Of a DNA stretch of 11,112 bases, positions 1-5,654 are shown piece by piece. Within the stretch, counting starts at the first letter, position 1. Every line of letters starts with the position of its first letter. A program made the position numbers and the translations under genes. Source of the stretch: Pseudonocardia sp. (GTDB lineage Bacteria; Actinomycetota; Actinomycetes; Mycobacteriales; Pseudonocardiaceae); contig JASLAP010000680.1 in NCBI GenBank assembly GCA_030147065.1, forward strand, positions 1-11,112, in the 5' to 3' direction. Below the pieces are notes generated by a model. That model worked only from the letters and a program-made list of their open reading frames with translations, searched no databases and was not told where the DNA came from.

Positions 1-362
1 GTGGTCTGCAGCTCCTGGGCGACCTGCTCGGCGATCTTCTCGTCGAGCAGCGCCTTGGCGATCGGGCGGGCCTCGGTGGTGATGTCGAAGTTGGCCTGGT
101 CGCCCTGCAGCGAGGTGACCGTGGCGATGGCGTCGACCGGCTGGCCCTCCACGGTGAACTCGCAGCGCACCGACTTGCCCACCTCGGCGTCGAGGTCCTC
201 CGGGCAGGTCACGCCCCCCGTCGTGATGCCCTGCCCGACGAGCTGCTGGTCGATCGCCGCGGCCACGTCGTCCTTGGGCACGGTGCTCGAACAACCGGCG
301 AGCCCGGCGCCCAGCGCGACGGCGAGGCCGGCCACGGCCAGCGCCCTGCGGATCGTGTACAT
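1..362 (-). CDS. DUF4333-type secreted lipoprotein (partial, C-terminus off the left edge)
   Basis: Reading the minus strand from an ATG at 362 gives 120 residues with no stop before the window edge, so the C-terminus is missing. Residues 1-24 form a lipoprotein signal: basic MYTIRR, a hydrophobic Ala/Leu/Val stretch, then the lipobox LAGC with the lipidated Cys at 24. The mature part has VTCPEDLDAEVGKSVRCEF with Cys53 and Cys67 in the spacing typical of the actinobacterial DUF4333 family, where they probably form a disulfide. A G-rich tract (GGGGGGAA) lies 6 bases upstream of the ATG as a Shine-Dalgarno-like site. The protein is expected to sit on the outer face of the membrane; the family has no known biochemical role. 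It is divergent from the hydrolase at 595. Confidence 0.8.
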   Translation of the reverse strand, partial: MYTIRRALAVAGLAVALGAGLAGCSSTVPKDDVAAAIDQQLVGQGITTGGVTCPEDLDAEVGKSVRCEFTVEGQPVDAIATVTSLQGDQANFDITTEARPIAKALLDEKIAEQVAQELQT

Positions 363-427
363 GGTGGTTCCCCCCAATGCATCCGGACACCGCCCTCCGG
401 TGCCCGACCGTGCGCATCGTCGGTCCG

Positions 428-465
428 CCTGTGATCCGTGTTATCCCTGGCAGGACACCTGTGAT
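428..465. promoter_or_regulatory. Direct repeat CCTGTGAT x2 in the divergent promoter region (possible operator)
   Basis: An exact 8-bp direct repeat CCTGTGAT occurs at 428-435 and 458-465, spaced 30 bp start to start (about three helical turns), between the divergent lipoprotein and hydrolase genes. The second copy begins TGTGA-N6-TCTCA (460-475), close to the Crp-type TGTGA-N6-TCACA pattern; the first copy lacks the right half. The repeat is seen directly. A regulatory role is inferred from its position and could be chance. Confidence 0.25.
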
Positions 466-580
466 GCGCGTCTCACGACCATTGCGCCGATCGGGCACCA
501 CCGGTTGCCGTCGGTATCGGGTTCGGTTCGGCCCGTCGCCGGTCAGGCGTGCCGTGCGCGCGCCGGGCCGGGCCGCCGAC

Positions 581-586
581 TACCGT
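581..586 (+). promoter_or_regulatory. Possible -10 element of a leaderless hydrolase promoter
   Basis: TACCGT fits the actinobacterial TANNNT -10 pattern and ends 8 bp before the GTG at 595, where a transcript would start at or next to the start codon. No Shine-Dalgarno sequence precedes that GTG, which fits a leaderless mRNA, a common arrangement in actinobacteria. No recognisable -35 box lies 17-18 bp further up, so the call is tentative. Confidence 0.35.
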
Positions 587-594
587 GCTGCGCT

Positions 595-1422
595 GTGACG
601 AGGACCCGCTCCGCCACCCGGCCGCCGGAGCTGCGCGGCGCCAAGGACGCCGTGGAGCAGTTGTCCCGGCCGGGACCGCACCAGGTGCTGCGCGGCGACC
701 TGGGCATGGTCGGCATCCCCGGGGTGGTGTTCGCGCCCGCCGAGGGGCTCGGGCTGCCCGCGGTGGCGTTCGCCCACGACTGGCTGCAGCCGCCGCAGCG
801 CTACGCCGACCTGCTGCGCCACCTGGCCTCCTGGGGGTTCGTCGCGGCCGCGCCGGGCAGCCACCGCGGGCCGCTGCCCAGCCACGCCGGGTTCGCCGCC
901 GACCTGCGCAGCACCCTCGACGTGTGCGCAGGCGTCCGGCTGGGCGACGGCCGGATCAGCGTCGACTCGCGGCGCACCGCGTTCGCCGGGCACGGCATCG
1001 GCGGCGGAGTCGCGCTGAGCGCCGCCCGCGAGCACCCCCGGGTGGCCGCGGTCGTCACGATCGCGGTGGCCCAGACCCGGCCGTCGGCGGTGGACGCGGC
1101 GCGGGACGTCAGGGTGCCGGTGCTGCACCTGGCCGCGGGCAAGGACACCGTCGCCCCGGCCGGCGGGCACGCCGAGCCGATCGCGGCCTCGGCCGGCGGC
1201 CCGGTGTGGCTGCGCACCATCACCAAGGCCTCCCACACCGGGTTCCTCGAGGGCACCCACTGGAGCGACTTCGTGCTCTCCGGCAGCCCGGACAACAAGA
1301 CCCGGCGGCTCACCCGCGCCCTGGTCACCGCGTTCCTGATGGCCAAGCTCGGCGGCGAGGACCGGGTCGAGGTGCTGGTCGACGGCAAGGTACCCGGAAC
1401 CACGCTCGCCGAGCGCGACTGA
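595..1422 (+). CDS. Alpha/beta hydrolase (dienelactone hydrolase / PET-hydrolase-like fold) with Ser-to-Gly nucleophile
   Basis: This 275-residue cytoplasmic protein has no signal peptide. It has the layout of the compact dienelactone-hydrolase / cutinase-like alpha/beta hydrolases: an oxyanion strand around AVAFAHDW (56-63), the nucleophile elbow AGHGIGGG (131-138), an acid strand ending LAAGKD with Asp184, and the His motif KASHTGF with His214. The elbow normally reads G-x-S-x-G, but residue 134 is Gly (codon GGC, 994-996), so the classical Ser nucleophile is absent although the acid and His remain. It may be a non-catalytic fold member or use another residue. The GTG at 595 is chosen because homology-like sequence begins just after it and it may be leaderless. 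The open frame continues upstream to position 1, but that part is antisense to the lipoprotein and spacer. It converges with the 128-residue gene across a 32-bp gap. The substrate is unknown. Confidence 0.8.
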   Translation: MTRTRSATRPPELRGAKDAVEQLSRPGPHQVLRGDLGMVGIPGVVFAPAEGLGLPAVAFAHDWLQPPQRYADLLRHLASWGFVAAAPGSHRGPLPSHAGFAADLRSTLDVCAGVRLGDGRISVDSRRTAFAGHGIGGGVALSAAREHPRVAAVVTIAVAQTRPSAVDAARDVRVPVLHLAAGKDTVAPAGGHAEPIAASAGGPVWLRTITKASHTGFLEGTHWSDFVLSGSPDNKTRRLTRALVTAFLMAKLGGEDRVEVLVDGKVPGTTLAERD

Positions 1423-1454
1423 CCGCGGCGCCGCCCGCGCGCGATCGACCGCCG

Positions 1455-1841
1455 TCAGGGTGGCGGGGGCAGTTCGGGGAGCCGGACGCCCCGGTCGTCG
1501 CCGACCCGGACGCCGTCGGTGCCGGGCAGGCGGGGCCCCGTCCGGTCCACACCGGCCCGGCGGCCGGGCGGGAGCGCCGCACCCGACGGCCACGGGCCGG
1601 CCGGTCCGGTGGGCTCCTCGGCCCGGCGGGCGTGCGCGTCGGCGAGGTCGGCCGCGGCGACCTCCACCCGGCCCAGCTCGCGGCCGACCAGCGCCACCCG
1701 CTCGGCCCACGCGCAGCCGTTGCGGTCGGACCAGTCGCCGCTGATCCCCTCCGCCAACCGGGCCACCCGCGGCCCGGCGTCGGCCAGCACCGCTGCGACC
1801 CGGGCGTACCAGGCCGCGAGCTCGTAGTCCCGGCCGCTCAC
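1455..1841 (-). CDS. Small helical protein with proline-rich tail, partner of the EspC-like gene (T7SS-like, function unknown)
   Basis: I do not recognise a named family. With the GTG start at 1841 the protein is 128 residues. Residues 5-75 look fully helical (ELAAWYARVAAVLADAG, then WAERVALVGRELGRVEVAAADL), with a turn GDWSDRNG (35-42) between the helices that recalls the WXG100 helix-turn-helix. From about 76 it becomes a Gly/Pro-rich tail ending in PPPP. The start overlaps the stop of the EspC-like gene by 4 nt (GTGA at 1838-1841), with a GGTGG/GGAG motif just upstream. An in-frame GTG at 1853 would add 4 residues and is possible. The coupling and helical shape suggest a substrate or accessory partner of a type VII system, but this is inferred from context. 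Tail residues show no toxin motif. Confidence 0.55.
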   Translation of the reverse strand: MSGRDYELAAWYARVAAVLADAGPRVARLAEGISGDWSDRNGCAWAERVALVGRELGRVEVAAADLADAHARRAEEPTGPAGPWPSGAALPPGRRAGVDRTGPRLPGTDGVRVGDDRGVRLPELPPPP

Positions 1842-2113
1842 CTGCTCCACCACACCGCCCGCACCGCGGTGGGGTCGACCAGCGCCCGCGCCGCCGAGCC
1901 GTCGGCAGCCCGTGCCGCGGCGCTGACCGCGGTGAGCGCGGCGGCCAGCTCGGTGAGGTCACCGACGGCCCGTCCCACCGCGGACCGCACGCGATCGGCC
2001 TCGCGATCATCGCCCGGTGGGCCGGGGACCGCGGCGAGGTCGGCGGCCACCGCCGCCGCGGTCGCCGCGTGCTCGTGCAGCCGGTCCGGGTCAAGGTGCA
2101 GGTCGGGTGCCAT
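1838..2113 (-). CDS. EspC/DUF2580-like type VII secretion target
   Basis: This is a 91-residue, Ala-rich, almost fully helical protein. It begins MAPDLHLDPDRLHEHAATAA, resembling ESX secretion-associated proteins of the EspC / DUF2580 class, where a short acidic strand and a 'DPD.L..HA' motif lead into helix one. A Pro/Gly/Asp turn (30-37) separates the helices, and helix two (about 40-72) runs through VGDLTELAAALTAVSAA. It ends AVWWSR, so it lacks a full C-terminal tail with a YxxxD/E export signal. The ATG at 2113 is the first start available and has no clear Shine-Dalgarno. It lies 75 nt downstream of the HEAT gene and overlaps the next gene by 4 nt. Family members are usually co-secreted with or chaperoned by their neighbour. 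The assignment rests on pattern, not on a unique motif. Confidence 0.6.
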   Translation of the reverse strand: MAPDLHLDPDRLHEHAATAAAVAADLAAVPGPPGDDREADRVRSAVGRAVGDLTELAAALTAVSAAARAADGSAARALVDPTAVRAVWWSR

Positions 2114-2188
2114 GGGCGAGATGGTGCCGAACCGGCCGGGTCGCTCGGGGCCGAACGGGCCACCTCGGTCCGATGGCCGCCGCGATCA

Positions 2189-2737
2189 CTACCGCCTCCA
2201 GACGGTGGCGTACTTCTTCCGGTACTTGACGTCGGACTCGCTGTCGATCAGCTCCTGCGCCGTCGCGCGCAGGCCCTCGTCGCCGGTGGCGTCGTGGGCG
2301 TTGTGCAGGCTCTGCACGATGTCGTAGCGGATCAACGACCAGTTCTTCTCCGCGCGGCAGTCGGCGAAGCGGCGCACCATCCCGTCCCGGTACGCCGCAC
2401 GCTGCTCGGGCCCGGCGGCGCCCACCTTCCACAGCGCCTGCAGGCAGTGCCGGGCGGTCACGAACCGGGCGTCGTGCGTCAGGTCCAGCAGCGCCGGGAG
2501 GGCGTCGAGGATGCGCCGCTCGGGGTCGCTCCTGGCCAGGTTGCACAGCAGTTGCGCGGCGATCGACCGGACGTGGTTGTCCGGGTGGCGCAGGTCGGCC
2601 ACGACGCCGTCCCACGCCTCGTACGCCCAGTCCACCGGACGGTCGGTGGCCTCCATGACGGCCGCGTAGGCCAGGTTCCGGACGTCCGGGTCGGCGGAGC
2701 GGACGTCGTGCAGGGTGTCGCGGATAACGCTGTCCAT
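2189..2737 (-). CDS. HEAT-repeat-like protein, 182 residues
   Basis: This is a soluble alpha-helical protein with no signal or membrane segment. It shows at least three helical-repeat units with the HEAT-type 'D..P.VR..A...L' pattern: SADPDVRNLAYAAVMEA (14-30), RHPDNHVRSIAAQLLCNLA (50-68) and THDARFVTARHCLQALWKV (87-105). A fourth helical pair, NWSLIRYDIVQSLHNA (132-147), follows. The tail is basic (KYRKKYATVWRR). HEAT arrays are protein-binding scaffolds, so a partner-binding role is expected and no enzyme motif is visible. The ATG at 2737 is chosen because upstream sequence in the same frame is antisense-like shadow of the lipoprotein gene; the ribosome site is weak. It starts 20 nt after the lipoprotein stop, so it is probably co-transcribed with the kinase and lipoprotein genes. 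Confidence 0.75.
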   Translation of the reverse strand: MDSVIRDTLHDVRSADPDVRNLAYAAVMEATDRPVDWAYEAWDGVVADLRHPDNHVRSIAAQLLCNLARSDPERRILDALPALLDLTHDARFVTARHCLQALWKVGAAGPEQRAAYRDGMVRRFADCRAEKNWSLIRYDIVQSLHNAHDATGDEGLRATAQELIDSESDVKYRKKYATVWRR

Positions 2738-2757
2738 GCCGCGCAGTACAGCGCGTC

Positions 2758-3636
2758 CTAGATCGGCCCGACGAAGCTGGGGTGGCACTCCGCGGCTGGC
2801 ACCCCGTCGGGCAGCGAGAACAGCTCCTCCATCTCCAGCGGGGTGACCGACTCCCCGGGCAGCGAGATGAAGTCGTTGTCGATCGTGGTGTTGTCCGCGT
2901 TCCCGCCGATGATCTTCCCGGTGGCGTCCAGGTAGACGATCGCGATGGAGCCGCTGCCCAGCTCGGAGCGGTAGCTGGAGATCGCGTCGCAGCTGACGAT
3001 CACGCTGTCCACCGACGACCCGTCGTCGGCGCCGGGGCGCACCGTGGCCGGGCCCATGGTCAGCGTGCCCGGGGCGACGTCGTCGGTGCTGAACCAGTCG
3101 ATGTCGGTGACCTCGACGGACATCCGGGTCGGCGACGTGGTCAGCTCGCGCAGGTCGCCGCCCACCGCGGTCCCGCCGATCGCCGAGGTCGCCCCCGGCG
3201 GGACCGTGTAGACCACGGCGAAGTCGTCCTGGTAGAGCAGGGTGCCGGCGTCGTCGGTGAGCTGGACGTCCAGCTGCACCGAGCTGGCCACCCACGACGT
3301 CGGGTTGGGGTTGCGCACCCGGGCCGCGTAGCTGATGACCTTGCCGCTGTACTCCACGTCGTAGGCGGTGAACCCGAAGTCGACCACCTCGACGTCCTCG
3401 CGCTGGCTCTCCGGGATGGTCGCCGGCGGCCAGGGCGTCGCCCGGACCGGCTGCCCGGGGACGACCGTGGGCACGGCGGCGCCGGTGGGCCGCGCGGCCC
3501 CGGCGTCGTCGCCGCCGGCGGGGGGACCGGCCAACCCGGCCACCGGGGCCGGCGAGCCGGTCACCACCGTGGTGCAGCCGGCCAGCAGCATGATCAGCAC
3601 CGCGGGGAGGACGGTGCGCAGGGCAGTGCGGCTCAC
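2758..3636 (-). CDS. Secreted lipoprotein with beta-sandwich-like domain, coupled to the kinase gene
   Basis: This is a 292-residue protein. Residues 1-21 form a lipoprotein signal with lipobox LLAGC (Cys21), followed by a low-complexity Pro/Ala/Gly linker (22-80). The folded part (about 81-292) starts EDVEVVDFGFTAYD and continues with alternating beta-type segments such as KVISYAARVRNPNPTSWVASSVQLDVQL and VVYTVPPGATSAIGG, the style of FxLYD-type or DUF4352-type extracellular sandwiches that compare 'N.NP....' motifs. Cys216 and Cys284 could form a disulfide. The GTG start overlaps the kinase stop by 4 nt (GTGA, 3633-3636), so translation is probably coupled. An N-anchored outer-face lipoprotein beside a receptor kinase may be its sensory or cell-wall partner, but that role is inferred. 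A frame extending up to 5544 is a shadow across the kinase. Confidence 0.8.
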   Translation of the reverse strand: MSRTALRTVLPAVLIMLLAGCTTVVTGSPAPVAGLAGPPAGGDDAGAARPTGAAVPTVVPGQPVRATPWPPATIPESQREDVEVVDFGFTAYDVEYSGKVISYAARVRNPNPTSWVASSVQLDVQLTDDAGTLLYQDDFAVVYTVPPGATSAIGGTAVGGDLRELTTSPTRMSVEVTDIDWFSTDDVAPGTLTMGPATVRPGADDGSSVDSVIVSCDAISSYRSELGSGSIAIVYLDATGKIIGGNADNTTIDNDFISLPGESVTPLEMEELFSLPDGVPAAECHPSFVGPI

Positions 3637-5537
3637 GAGGCTCCTTGCATCACTTTGGCGACCGCCCGGGCCGCGATCCCGGGGGCGGTGGCGTCGTCGA
3701 CGTCGTTGCCGGAGTTGAAGCTGACCAGCACCTCGACCACGTGGTCGCCGTGCCGGACCCAGATCGCCTCGCGGTTCTGCGCGGTCACCCGGACCGCCTG
3801 GTCGCCGCCCGGCGGCGGGCTGAACGGCCGGGGCTCGTCGATGGTGGTGCTGTCGGCGCAGCGGACCGCGGTCTCCTGCAGGCCGGTCATGAACGTCTCG
3901 GCGGCACCGGGCCGGAACGCGGCCAGGTAGGTGTAGACGAGGTAGTCCTCGTCGGGCGCGATGCCCCGCTTGACCTCGGCGGTCTTGCCGTCCTGGGGGG
4001 CGGTGCGGGAGCAGAACAGCACGCTGGCGATATCGCCGTCGGGCGGCGAGTCGAGCTCGCCGCCGCCCGGGGAGAAGTCGGTGAACTGCAGCAGCAGCGG
4101 CTCCAGCTCGTCGGCCGTCGACGCGGCCGGCCCCGACCCGCCGGCCGAGCCGGGCCCGGCCACCGGCGGCGCGGCGGTTGCCGGGACCTGGCCGCCGGTC
4201 GTCCCCGGATCGACGCCGTCCGGCCCGGCGCCGAGCCCGGGGACGAGCACCGCCGCGGCGACCACGGCGGCGACCAGCCCGGCCCCGGCGACGGCGGGCC
4301 ACATCCAGCGCGGGCGCCGGGGGCCCGGGGACGCTGCGGGCGGTGGTCCGTACCCGGATCCGTAGCCGGGGTGCGCGGCGTACCGGTCGTACCGCGGGGG
4401 CTGCGGGCCGGTGCCGTACGGCGGCGGCTGGACCGCCCGGGTGGCCAGCGAGCCGTGCGGTGCGGTCGGGCCCGGACCGCCCGACCGGCCGGCCGGGTGC
4501 GGCCCCGAGGTCGCGTAGGGCCCGGAGGTCGCGTGCGGACCGGACGTCACCGCCGGCGCCGAGGCGTGCGCACTGCTGCCCGTCCGCGCGGGGCCCGGGC
4601 CGACGGTGGTGGCGCCGCGCCCGTTCGCCGGGCCCGGCGGCTCGCCCTCCACCTGCTCGACGACGAGCCCCGAGACCGCCTCGCCGTGCTGGCGCTGCAC
4701 CTGCTGGAACGCCCGCCCGAGCTCCAGGGCGCTGCGCGGGCGCCCGGCCGGGTCCTTGGCCATCGCCTGCTCCAGCAGCGCGCACACCCCGTCGGGCACG
4801 CCGCGCGGGCGCAGGTCGGGAACCGGGTCGCGGAGCACCCGGGCCAGCAGCGGGCTGATCGACGCGTCGGTGTCGCGGACGAACGGCGCCGACCCGGCCA
4901 GCAGCGCGTACAGCGTGGACGCCAGCGAGTACACGTCGGACTGCGGCAGCGGCTGGTGGCCGTCCAGGACCTCCGGCGGCGCGTGCGAGAGCGTCGCGGT
5001 GACCACCCCGGACTCGGTCTGCAGCGCCCCGCGCATCCGGGCGATGCCGAAGTCGGCCAGCACCGGCTCGCCGTAGCGCGACAGCAGCACGTTGTCCGGC
5101 TTGATGTCGCGGTGCAGGATCCCGGTGCGGTGCGCGGTCTCCAGCGCGCCGCACAGCTTGACCGCGATGTCGACGACCTCGCGGACGCCCAGCGGCCCGC
5201 GCTGCGCGAGCCGGCCGGACAGCGGTCCCCCGGGCAGGTACTCCATGACCAGGAAGGGCGAGCCGGTCGCGGTGGTGCCGCTGTCGTAGACGGTGACGAT
5301 GTGCGGGTGCTGGGCGAGCGCCCCGAGGACCTGCCGCTCGCGGTCGAACCGGGCGGCGGTGGTCTCGTCGATCCGGCCGCTGAGCACCTTGATCGCGACG
5401 TCCTGGGCGAAGGCGACCCGGCGGGCCCGGTAGACCACGGCGAAGCCGCCCCGACCGATCTCGACCGCCCGGTCGTAGCCGTCGATCCGCAGCTCGGACA
5501 GGGTCCGTGTCGCGATGTCGTGCTCGCCCGTGGTCAT
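3633..5537 (-). CDS. Transmembrane Ser/Thr protein kinase, PknH-like layout
   Basis: This 634-residue receptor-type Hanks kinase phosphorylates proteins on Ser/Thr. Kinase domain 20-280: glycine loop GRGGFAVVY (28-36), catalytic Lys50 in AIKVL, Glu67, catalytic loop HRDIKPDN (142-149, Asp144), DFG at 162-164 and APPE at 186-189. All key residues are present, so it should be active; Thr/Ser in the 170-185 loop are candidate activation sites. A Pro/Gly-rich juxtamembrane linker (about 290-410) holds three TSGP-type hexapeptides. One membrane helix (about 413-433) follows basic PRRPR, putting the kinase inside. The outer domain (about 475-634) has no PASTA repeats; it contains LLLQFTDFSPGGG and Cys509 / Cys560, recalling PknH-type sensor domains. 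The ATG at 5537 precedes the kinase fold and has a G-rich tract 9 nt upstream. It is first in the run with the lipoprotein and HEAT genes. Ligand and targets are unknown. Confidence 0.93.
   Translation of the reverse strand: MTTGEHDIATRTLSELRIDGYDRAVEIGRGGFAVVYRARRVAFAQDVAIKVLSGRIDETTAARFDRERQVLGALAQHPHIVTVYDSGTTATGSPFLVMEYLPGGPLSGRLAQRGPLGVREVVDIAVKLCGALETAHRTGILHRDIKPDNVLLSRYGEPVLADFGIARMRGALQTESGVVTATLSHAPPEVLDGHQPLPQSDVYSLASTLYALLAGSAPFVRDTDASISPLLARVLRDPVPDLRPRGVPDGVCALLEQAMAKDPAGRPRSALELGRAFQQVQRQHGEAVSGLVVEQVEGEPPGPANGRGATTVGPGPARTGSSAHASAPAVTSGPHATSGPYATSGPHPAGRSGGPGPTAPHGSLATRAVQPPPYGTGPQPPRYDRYAAHPGYGSGYGPPPAASPGPRRPRWMWPAVAGAGLVAAVVAAAVLVPGLGAGPDGVDPGTTGGQVPATAAPPVAGPGSAGGSGPAASTADELEPLLLQFTDFSPGGGELDSPPDGDIASVLFCSRTAPQDGKTAEVKRGIAPDEDYLVYTYLAAFRPGAAETFMTGLQETAVRCADSTTIDEPRPFSPPPGGDQAVRVTAQNREAIWVRHGDHVVEVLVSFNSGNDVDDATAPGIAARAVAKVMQGAS
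4494..4547 (-). repeat. 18-bp tandem repeat encoding TSGP[HY][AP] in the kinase linker
   Basis: Three in-frame units encode TSGPHA, TSGPYA and TSGPHP (kinase residues 331-348). At DNA level the units are near-identical 18-mers (for example GGTCGCGTAGGGCCCGGA and GGTCGCGTGCGGACCGGA on the plus strand). They lie in the disordered cytoplasmic linker, where unit number could vary between strains. Confidence 0.6.
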
Positions 5538-5567
5538 CAGGCACTGCCCCCCGCCGTCCGACCAGGC

Positions 5568-5573
5568 ACGCTA
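5568..5573 (-). promoter_or_regulatory. Possible -10 element of the kinase operon promoter
   Basis: On the minus strand this is TAGCGT, matching TANNNT, about 30 bp upstream of the kinase ATG. The spacer to glmM is only 117 bp, so a promoter is expected here if the kinase unit is transcribed apart from glmM. No convincing -35 box is visible at 17-18 bp, so confidence is low. Confidence 0.3.
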
Positions 5574-5633
5574 GCAGTGCGCGACGGGGCTTCCCCCGAC
5601 CGGGTGGCCGGCGCCGGACCGGGCCGGACCGCC

Positions 5634-5648
5634 GTCACCGGCGGTGAC
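5634..5648 (-). terminator. Perfect inverted repeat just after glmM (weak terminator candidate)
   Basis: GTCACC-GGC-GGTGAC is a perfect 6-bp stem with a 3-nt loop, 6 nt past the glmM stop. There is no T-tract after it, so a classical intrinsic terminator is not shown. It could be an RNA hairpin that ends or stabilises the glmM transcript, or a DNA operator. The structure is seen; the role is inferred. Confidence 0.3.
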
Positions 5649-5654
5649 CAGCCC

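Noticed and set aside
1..594. N-terminal extension of the hydrolase frame to position 1
   Set aside because: The first 360 bases are antisense to a well-formed lipoprotein gene, and the extension has no hydrolase-like sequence.
549..2327. A 592-residue plus-strand frame, and an overlapping 527-residue minus-strand frame (580-2163)
   Set aside because: Both overlap the hydrolase and the EspC-like pair in other frames and are compositionally skewed Arg/Ala/Gly sequence without domain patterns.
2758..5544. A single 928-residue minus-strand frame joining the kinase region to the lipoprotein
   Set aside because: Its first two-thirds is the out-of-frame shadow of the kinase. Only the part from 3636 is real, and it has its own lipoprotein signal and GTG start.
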